Assembly: GCA_907165135.1 (NCBI GenBank)
Contig: OU015566.1
Span: 12,198,157-12,262,156 of the forward strand
Direction: 5' to 3'
From: Oikopleura dioica
Lineage: Eukaryota > Chordata > Appendicularia > Copelata > Oikopleuridae
Length of the DNA: 64,000 nt
Below the pieces are notes generated by a model, which was not told the origin of the DNA, searched no databases, and worked only from the letters and a program-made list of their open reading frames with translations. Position numbers and translations under genes: made by a program. This document shows, one piece after another, positions 57,026 to 64,000 of this stretch. How positions within the stretch are numbered: the stretch's first letter is position 1; the number at the start of each line of letters is the position of its first letter.

Positions 57026-57292
57026 ATGCACCTGTATGATAGGTTGTACAGGCAGGGTTTGATGGTTACTGCAAGAATAATGCCTGTTGAAGGCGTCTTA
57101 ATTTTTCTGCAAGGCGGAGCTGGTAGAGTTGAGTTTCAAAAAAGCGCATCAAAAACCCTTCTAAGTTCCTCTGGAATGTACTGTGTGCTTATCATGATGT
57201 ACTTTTTATTCTTGACAATGACCGCCAATTTCTACATCCTCCTCGTCGTAATGCGTCTCACAGAAGAAGACGAGCTATACGACCAACTCTAA
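57026..57292 (+). CDS. small single-span membrane protein, unrecognised
   Basis: ATG at 57026 opens an 88-codon frame. The N-terminal half is polar or amphipathic (MHLYDRLYRQGLMVTARIMP). One strong hydrophobic helix follows (MYCVLIMMYFLFLTMTANFY, continuing ILLVV). The tail is acidic (RLTEEDELYDQL). AATAAA at 57364-57369 follows the stop by about 70 bp. It is divergent from HEXD. An alternative upstream frame (KVALEIFRRGGRAGAEKI) overlaps its first part, and I cannot exclude that the real N-terminus uses it. No family recognised. Confidence 0.5.
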   Translation: MHLYDRLYRQGLMVTARIMPVEGVLIFLQGGAGRVEFQKSASKTLLSSSGMYCVLIMMYFLFLTMTANFYILLVVMRLTEEDELYDQL

Positions 57293-57551
57293 TTAGAACA
57301 ATTTACCATCAGCAGCACAAAAAATAACATTCTTCACGCAAGCAATAAACACAATCCATGTAAAATAAACCATTTGTTATTCCAAAAACCCATAAAGGAA
57401 TAAAAAAAAACAAGATTTGTTTTTGCAGTATCAATGATGCTCATAATCAGTTTATGATCAAGAAGTGGTTCGGAGGACGGTGTCTTTTTACGACGCGAGG
57501 CGATTTTTCAAACGGCATTGACAGTCCCTTTCGCTTTTTTAACCTTTAGCG

Positions 57552-60253
57552 ATGATTTTTTCAAGAGACTATGAGTTTCCAGTGACGGGGAGGACACAGT
57601 TGAATGAGAAACCTATAGAGATATTTCCCAAAGAAGTGACTATATCGTTCGAACTTCTATTTGATGAAGCTCCTTTCAAGAAGTTCAATATTCTTCACAT
57701 CAGGCCAAACAATGGCCCCTATATTTTCGACGTAGAATGCTTGGCTGACGAAGATGGGTTAATTGCTTTTAGCTGCTTCAGGATTTTCTTGAGGTCACAA
57801 AAGCGCTCTTTCGAAAGTCTTTTGATTTGACATTTGCGATCTCGTTAGCAGAGACAAGGCCAATCCGGAGATTGTCACTGATACGTTTTCTGTGTTTCCT
57901 GGCGAATGGTTCAAAATCGAATTTTCGCAGTTTATGACAGACTTGGGCAATGTTCAAAATTTCGGAGTAGTCATTCTTGATTCCGATTATATAGAAAAAC
58001 ATAATTCATTCAGTAATGTATATTTAGTAAACTCCAAAATGAACTTTGAAAAGGATACCACTTCACTCTTACCGTAGACGGTCGGGCAGTCTTTGACACA
58101 ATTCCCAATTCAAATCCCTTCGAATTCACAGGAGTGACGGTTCATGCCTCTTTAGATAAGAAAATCCGCCAACCCGTCAAGGTATGCTGCGTTAAATTGG
58201 GTGCCAATTTGAACTCAATTAAGATGCGTAACTTTGTTATTGAAGACACAGAGCGGACAAACTCAGTGTTGGATATGTCGGATCTGGTCTCGGAGACGGC
58301 AGATTTGACCTTGACGCGAAGTGCTCAGAGTAAAGACTGTATTGAAGACCTCCCTTCGGACTTTGAGCATAGTCTGGACAGAGGACATTTGCTAGACATG
58401 AATCCTGCTCTTATGGAATGTATCAAAATATATAAGAAACCCTTCATACCTGCTATCATGTCTTATATATTTTGGATGGAGGGACAATTGTCCGCACACA
58501 AGCCATGAGGCGCTGCACTACACCGCGCTACTAGCCAAGAGATGGGGGCGCAACGGAGCGCGCGCTGATATCAAAATCATCAGCAGGGATCAAAGTCTTT
58601 GATTCAAAGAACACTTCTCGTTGTTTTGAATATATTTAAACAATATAATTAAAATATAATTTAAACAAATAATTATTATTTATCCCCTAAACAAAATGAT
58701 AAGGAATGGAAGCTGCCCGTTACATTCCTTTTCTCGCGCCTTCTTTCGTTCTGCCAGAATTGGACAGATTTTAATTCTCTTGAACAGATTTTATCAAAAA
58801 TACAATATCAGAACCTAAGTGCCCCTCACCACGGGGCTTCGCCCCTTAGGTCCTAAGATGCCGGGGTCTAGTCTAGGGTTACTTAGGGTTACCTGCGGTA
58901 ACCCTAACTAACCCTAGCCTATCCCCCTCGGGTGAGTTTGTTCTGTCATTTTGCCCAGTGCCCCCTAACCCTAACCTCAAAAATAGAAAGTACTTTTAGC
59001 TAGGATAAGTTCTTATCAGCAAAAGTCTTTATGTCAGCAGATAGAGGACAGATTTCTATCTCTCTCGGGTGAGTTTGTTCTGTCATTTAACCCTTACCTT
59101 TATTTTAGCCAGTACTATTAACTAAAGTTAAATAATAAATAATGATAATAATCATGAATATGAATTCTTGATCGAAGCTTTCTTGGGAGCAAAGAGAGTT
59201 TCAATTTGGCGCGGCTCACTCTCGAGCGCTACTTATTGAGGTGTAGTAGCGCGGTGTGGTAGCGCTGCCTATGGCTTGTGTGCGGACAATTGTCCCATCT
59301 CCCATATATTTTGACACGCAAAAAGTCTACGCTAATTACCCCGAAAAAGAGAAAAGCTCCTCAACCACCTGCAACTGCGAATGAAACTGTTGACGCTCCG
59401 AAATCAAAGTCTGTTAGTAACGAGTTCGAGCCGTTTCAAGAAGCTGGAATGACGATTCTCGAGCCACCAGAAGATGATGACAAGGAGGAGGAAGTTTTCT
59501 CTGATACCAAGGTAAATTGACCACTTTGGTAGATAAGGACTGATTTATTGATTCCTAGCAAACGGACGCTTCTTCTATCGCAAATGATAGTGCTCAGTCG
59601 CCAAACAGAAGCACTGATGCTTCAGCAACACCAAGTAACAGTAGCCTTCCCTTCGTTCTAGACCCTGACATGGATAGTGCTACTCGTGAATTGATCCTGT
59701 CGCTTCTGGAAGAGGATGAAGTCCGCGAACCAAGACCACCACCAGGAAGAGACACTAGACCAAGCCTACCGTTGGACTCTCTCGTTCCGCCTCCCTCTCA
59801 ACGACTTTCTGAAAGACGATCTGAGCCAAGCCCTTCTTATCACCAACCAAGAAAGCAATCTGAAACGATCGTTTCTCCCGATCGAAAGCGAATGACAATC
59901 GGATCAGCTCCTGAAGCGCTTTCAAGGGAATCAAAGCACACTCGTGTCAGACGACTCAGGCATTGGTTCTAAGAAATTACAGAACTAAAGTACAAGTTAC
60001 AGTATTCTGAACCAATTGCAAGTCGCTCCCCATCGCCTGAGCATCCACTGCTAACGGAACAAAACTCGCGGGACGAAAAAGAACTGATAGACCAATTTAT
60101 AGCGGTAAGAAGCAGTTTTAAAAGGAACAAACAAGAAGACTTGTTTAGATGGGCTTTGAAAGGCGAGACATCTCTTCCGCTCTATTCTCCTGCCGCGGGA
60201 ACGCCGAGAAGACGCTTGATGTTTTAATCAATCTCAGATATCATGAGTTTTAG
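57552..60253 (+). CDS. beta-sandwich (galectin-like?) protein with disordered middle and C-terminal UBA-type domain
   Basis: ATG at 57552 gives MIFSRDYEFPVTGRTQLNEK. Exons 57552-57757, about 57872-58014 and from 58058 join in phase. They encode strand-rich sequence (KEVTISFELLFDEAPFKKF, SVFPGEWFKIEFSQFM, YHFTLTVDGRAVFDTIPNSN, FTGVTVHAS) resembling galectin or concanavalin-like sandwiches. An acidic Ser/Thr linker follows. An intron then appears to contain the TIR element 58475-59303. Later exons are Pro/Ser-rich (KAPQPPATANE, RPPPGRDTRPSLPLDSLVPP). The C-terminus, AMGFERRDISSALFSCRGNA then EKTLDVLINL, fits a ubiquitin-associated domain. A TAA in frame at 59970-59972 is avoided only by a 30-nt intron. 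Whether both halves form one gene is not certain. Confidence 0.5.
58475..59303. mobile_element. 829-bp TIR element with about 10-bp duplication
   Basis: Long inverted ends share GGGACAATTGTCCGCACACA and AGCCAT, then GCGCT and a CACACCGCGCTACTA stretch (left about 58481-58535, right about 59240-59296). ATATATTTTG flanks both sides (58465-58474, 59304-59313), a 10-bp duplication. The interior has a TTAGGG-like hairpin (58873-58916) and two direct copies of CGGGTGAGTTTGTTCTGTCA. No transposase frame. The 9-10 bp duplication would suit a Mutator-like element. Confidence 0.8.
58873..58990. repeat. interstitial telomere-like repeats forming a hairpin
   Basis: CTAGGGTTACTTAGGGTTAC is followed after a few bases by GTAACCCTAACTAACCCTAG, an almost perfect hairpin of TTAGGG-type units. 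CCCTAACCCTAACC recurs at 58965-58978. It lies inside the TIR element, so it is not evidence of a chromosome end. Confidence 0.75.
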
Positions 60254-60341
60254 ACGCAATTAACTTGTCACTGAATGATTTTTTCTACAACTGAAAACTG
60301 AATACATTTTCTATAAAGAACCATTCTTCCTTGATTTCAGG

Positions 60342-60733
60342 GACAAAAATTTAAAGTTGTAAATATTTCAAGGAAAAGGTCACAATATTTTGTCGATCTG
60401 AACTTTCGGCCCTTCCTCTATAAAAACCAATGGAAAATTTCAATGGTCAGCATCATCAATCTTGCAAATAGACAGTTCTCCTACAAGCCAAGAACTTACA
60501 GCTTTTCCAACATCTTTGAAAGTCAAAATCGCTCGGTAAATATGACAAGCACCCATGACCGTATTTTTTGAGAATCAGACAGTTGTCCAACTCACAGGAT
60601 TTTCCTCTAGTGATTGGACATTCGAATGACATTGCAAATAACAGCGGATTTGAGATGCAGTTAAAAGAAAGGCGAGAGCACAAGTATTTGCCTGCTAATT
60701 CAGAGCATTATTTGCTCAGCCATTCCGCTGGTT
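60342..60733 (+). CDS. candidate small gene, unrecognised
   Basis: After a strong acceptor (CCTTGATTTCAG) a frame opens with GQKFKVVNISRKRSQYFVDL and continues RPFLYKNQWKISMVSIINLA to a GTAAAT donor-like site at 60537. Beyond it, a second stretch (NSQDFPLVIGHSNDIANNS, KERREHKYLPANSEHYLL) ends in TAA at 60733. The two stretches are not in phase with the splice sites I can see. No ATG begins the first. It lies between two plus-strand genes less than 200 bp away, as in an operon. Confidence 0.3.
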
Positions 60734-60855
60734 AAAGGGCTTCGAAATTTGCAACGAATATCTTGTCTATCGTGAAATTTAATTCATCCGAAAGAGAGGG
60801 ACTCTACTCTTGCCAGGGAAATAATCAAAGAGAATAGAAAGAAAAGAAAAGAAAG

Positions 60856-61647
60856 ATGGGAGGCAGTTCGAGCAAGAAAAAGAAATCAAAAGCGAATAAT
60901 GAGGTAATTACGGATAACATGATTTATAGATCGCTCAGGTGCTTGATAAAATAATAAATCACTAAAACATTTGTGTGTGAAAAATTTACCGTATAAATAT
61001 GTCTAAGTTTGACGCAAATAGCACCTCTTTATCGACCCATTATCATTATGCAAGACGCTGTATAAATTATTCCTCGAATATCTTATTTTTTTCTATAAAG
61101 ATCTTTTAATTATTCGTATTGACGCTCGAAACCCTTCTGTTTTACGCAAACTCATCGAACCGGTAATAATTGCCGATAAAGAGATACCAGTATCTATATC
61201 AAATATACCAAGGTATCAAAAAGCATCAAAAATTCAGGAAATGGAGCAACCACCAGCTTCGGCTAAAAACCATCAAGCAGCTCCTGGGACTCCGCAATTG
61301 ACCGTCAATGAAAGAAGCGTTGATGACCAAACTTACGAACAGCAAGTGCAGAAAGATTTCTATAAGAAATCACGTGAGTCAAGGAAATTGAAAATTTTTT
61401 TGATCTAATAAAATTTTAAGCGAAATTCAAGAAAGATTTTGCGAAGAAAGGCCAAGCCAGGAAAACACCAGCTTATCCTACTGCAGAAGGTCTTTCAGGT
61501 AACCGATAATAATCTGAGGCAAAATTCATCTCCTAAGCAGTCGATAATGACGCTTCCTGGGCAAACGATGGAAGTGACAATTCTGACGACGAAAAGACGA
61601 ACTCCTCGGCTAGGACATCAGGATTCCTATCGCCGCCTTCAGAGTAA
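60856..61647 (+). CDS. small, probably N-myristoylated, disordered protein
   Basis: ATG at 60856 gives MGGSSSKKKKSKANNE. Gly2 with Ser at position 6 and following lysines fits the N-myristoyltransferase consensus and a lipid-plus-basic membrane anchor. Exons: 60856-60903, about 61239-61370, about 61422-61500 and 61543-61647, joined in phase. The middle is polar (KNHQAAPGTPQLTVNERSVD) with a basic part (KKDFAKKGQARKTPAY). The end is acidic and Ser-rich (DASWANDGSDNSDDEKTNSS). There is no hydrophobic segment and no recognised domain. AATAAA at 61729-61734. It is probably the last gene of a plus-strand tandem beginning at 57552. Membrane location is inferred from the N-terminus only. Confidence 0.6.
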
Positions 61648-61802
61648 ACATGTGTCAAATTCTTCTTCTCATAGCCGCGATTTATGTAATATTTTCTGAT
61701 CAATCCTGAATACATAAAAAATAACTGTCAATAAATGGTTTCTCTTGAGAGCATCACGTGCATTCGAGCACCTTGCTTGATCCATGAAAATCTTTCATCT
61801 CT

Positions 61803-62040
61803 TCATATCTTCAAATATTTTGTTCTGACTCTACATAGTATAATTCTCTGTATTTGTCTGTTGCGGCTTATCGGATTTGGTCTGTCCAAACTCTTGGCAT
61901 TCTTGGACGTGGGATTGTTTGCTTCCCACTGTTTTTTTGAAGATTCTTCCCAAAATTTGCACTTGATAATGACGTACAGTGTACTTTCTTCTGTACACAA
62001 AACTATCTTCTTCGAGAGGTTCACTTGAATATTCAAGCAC
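61803..62040 (-). other. possible minus-strand exon
   Basis: After an acceptor-like TTTGCACAG (read on the minus strand) a polar frame of about 69 codons runs: LEYSSEPLEEDSFVYRRKYT, HYQVQILGRIFKKTVGSKQS and so on to TENYTM. Composition is coding-like but it has no ATG. Upstream exons were not found. Confidence 0.25.
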
Positions 62041-62344
62041 TTCTGTGCAAAAGAATAAATTAACGATGCGAACCCAAAAAAGGTTATTTTTGAAGATTTA
62101 GATTAAATAATTTATCCCTCGAGTTCATCAAGTTTAACTTCTTTGGACTGAATAAATTATATGCACTGTATATTAAACTGTATAATACACTGCTTTTTCA
62201 TTAGAAACGTCTACCAAAAAGTCATCATTTTTGATGAGAAACGTCTACTGCTGATGAACGCTTCAATGAAACTGCTTGCGTCAACCCCTTCATGAAGAAA
62301 GTCACCCGTGTCAAAGAACCGACGTCTTGATACAGTTCCAGGTG

Positions 62345-62755
62345 ATTATTACGAGCTCTGGCATCCTCATTTCTGTATCTACGTCAAAGAACAACCTGTC
62401 AAGACTCAAGAGGAGCTTCAGGAAAAACCTCCGTTACCTGCTATTCCGATGGAACTACTGTAACAATCATAATCCAAGTGCTGACGTGAATAGTTGCCGA
62501 GTGATTTAAGAAAATTAAAAATTAATTCGCGTCAGATTATTCATTTAAATGCTGACAGCAGCGAGATCGGACTATCGACGAAAATCTTGTCTTGGACAGT
62601 GACACTTGACAGAATGAACGTAAATTTCGCTGTCCTACTGTACTCAAACGGCTCTGACGCGGAACTTGACGTTTTTACAGTCATGAAATCTGACTATCCC
62701 GCTCGGGTCTACCGATATTACTGTAAAATTCTCCCTGTATCTTATTCTCCTTAGA
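62345..62755 (+). other. possible exons near the window end
   Basis: Two stretches look coding. At about 62345-62485 one frame reads TTCQDSRGASGKTSVTCYSD then GTTVTIIIQVLT. At about 62540-62750 another reads NADSSEIGLSTKILSWTVTL and YPARVYRYYCKIL after an acceptor-like CGTCAG. Cys and strand content suggest a secreted beta domain. Splicing between them could not be fixed and no start was found. Confidence 0.3.
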
Positions 62756-62760
62756 GTCCG

Positions 62761-64000
62761 ACTTTCAAGACCTTCTCCAGAAGAAGACTTCTTTTTTTTT
62801 CATTGTCGAAGGGGGAAAAATTGACGTCAGCGGCACCCGAAAGACATTTGTCGACCCTTGAATAATTGAACTGCAGTCAGATTGAAACCACAATCGCCTT
62901 CCTGCGCAAACGTTCAGCAATTAAACAAGTTCGAAATTTGCGTCATTACTTCTCCGAAAACAACTGTCATCAGCGAAATTAGAAAAACTGGAATCTTTTG
63001 CTGCAAAAAAAACTAGATTCTTGGTCTCTTGAAGAAAGGCATCAGTGTTGCAGATTTCGCCGCGCTCATCCCTTGTTTCAAATTCGGTATTAAAATTTGA
63101 CGTCATTTTTTTGCGCGCGGCTTCATTACCAAATAGAGATGATCCTTTTAATCCCCTTTTTCGTTATCGATTTTCATCAGAAATAAATTCCTCCTACAAA
63201 GTTCTCGAGTTCACCAAAGCCGCACAAAGAATGCAAGATTAAATTCTAGCTTGAAAGAAGTCTGGCCAGTAAGGTTGATCGCTTTCAGAATCGTGAGATT
63301 TGAGCGGCGCGGGCGCTAGGCGCCACCAGGTGGCACTCCCACACGATTCTGAAAAGAGAAGAAAAAACGAAGAAAAAAAGCTGCTGTGGCGCGCTGAGCT
63401 GAGCAAACTCGCCCAAGCAACAATCAGAAATTCAAATCGCTGAGTGGATGATAAAACCATTACTTTTTGCAAAAACTTTTTGAAAACATCGAAATCCTTC
63501 ACTAATTCGACAAATTTACCCAAGAGGAAAGAAAAAGAAGAACAAGCCAAAACTCAGAGAGAAAAAATTCAAGACTGAAAATTTCAAATCAGAAAATTTC
63601 AAACTCGGAAAAGAATCTTCTTGGAAAGGCGGAAATTCCTCAGGTAAGAAAAGTTTTCAATAAAGCGTAAATGCTAATTTCAAGAAAAAAAATAATAGAG
63701 TTAGTAATTTTTACGGGCGCGCTCAGATGTTTGATTTGCGTCAATTGTCAGAATCGCTGAGAAACAATAATATGATAAACTTTGGGAAGATTGGGTACTC
63801 TTTCATGATTTCAAATCTGATTTTTTTGTGAATTAATTTTGATTTTAATTGATTAATTTTTGATTTGAGAAAATGACTTTTTTAAAATTTTTCGTGTGAA
63901 AATAATTTATGATTTTTTAAAGAAAAATTTATAAAAAAAAACGATTAATTTATGAATTAATTATTCGAATAAAAATGAAAATAATTGTATATTAATGAGT
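62761..64000. other. window end, no gene seen
   Basis: AT-rich, with a GC palindromic patch at 63306-63337 (GGCGCTAGGCGCC, then CCACCAGGTGGCAC). A minus frame at 63239-63550 is Ser/Phe low-complexity and is not supported. Confidence 0.4.

Noticed and set aside
58873-58990. Telomere or chromosome end
   Set aside because: The TTAGGG-type units are few, inverted and enclosed in a TIR element with flanking unique genes.
61735-62028. Hydrophobic plus-strand frame of about 97 codons
   Set aside because: It follows the poly(A) signal of the myristoylated-protein gene, and the opposite strand reads as a more polar, coding-like exon.

Overview
This is eukaryotic DNA, most likely from an appendicularian (larvacean) tunicate of the Oikopleura type. 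That is an inference from four things. Genes are compact, with many introns of about 40-60 bp. Same-strand genes are packed like operons, one pair only 32 bp apart with a splice-acceptor-like AG just before the second ATG. Several introns appear to start GA or GC instead of GT. A secreted mucin carries a cysteine domain of a kind I associate with larvacean and other marine secreted proteins. Nothing here is bacterial, and I found no rRNA, convincing tRNA or CRISPR. Exon structures were joined by eye from reading frame, splice sites and family resemblance.

Layout, left half. A GAACCTAGTC minisatellite (1-1015) is followed by an NCLX-type Na+/Ca2+ exchanger (+, 1370-5013) and two small minus-strand genes. 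Next comes a plus-strand cluster: a TIL-type cysteine-rich secreted protein, a mucin/Cys-domain secreted protein and a cysteine dioxygenase (6119-10219). A bZIP factor (+) faces a NEK9-like kinase with RCC1 repeats (-, 13097-17248) tail to tail. Two unrecognised minus genes and an ACE-like protein that has lost its zinc site (-, 19407-22050) follow. Then come a BAF/BANF1 gene broken by a hAT-type MITE, a ZIP zinc transporter (+, 24938-27728) and an unrecognised coiled-coil gene (29251-30449).

Layout, right half. A gene-poor stretch holds a PIM-like kinase (34203-35560) and a nested hAT-type element (37375-40316). Then come an Argonaute of the AGO1-4 class (-, 41644-45432), an IA-2/PTPRN-like receptor pseudophosphatase (+, 47347-50777), SEC62 and a hexosaminidase-D-like GH20 protein (both -). 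A small membrane protein, a beta-sandwich plus UBA-type gene interrupted in an intron by a TIR element, a candidate small gene and a candidate N-myristoylated protein (all +) finish the annotated part.

The main themes are gene products whose catalytic residues are altered (ACE-like, PTPRN-like, HEXD-like), many short inverted-repeat elements with readable target-site duplications (8 bp, TA, TTAA, about 10 bp), and non-GT introns. The linked genes are mostly unrelated housekeeping functions: ion transport, secretion, sulfur amino-acid metabolism, RNA silencing and ER translocation. Only the TIL/mucin pair looks functionally related, both being secreted cysteine-rich proteins.
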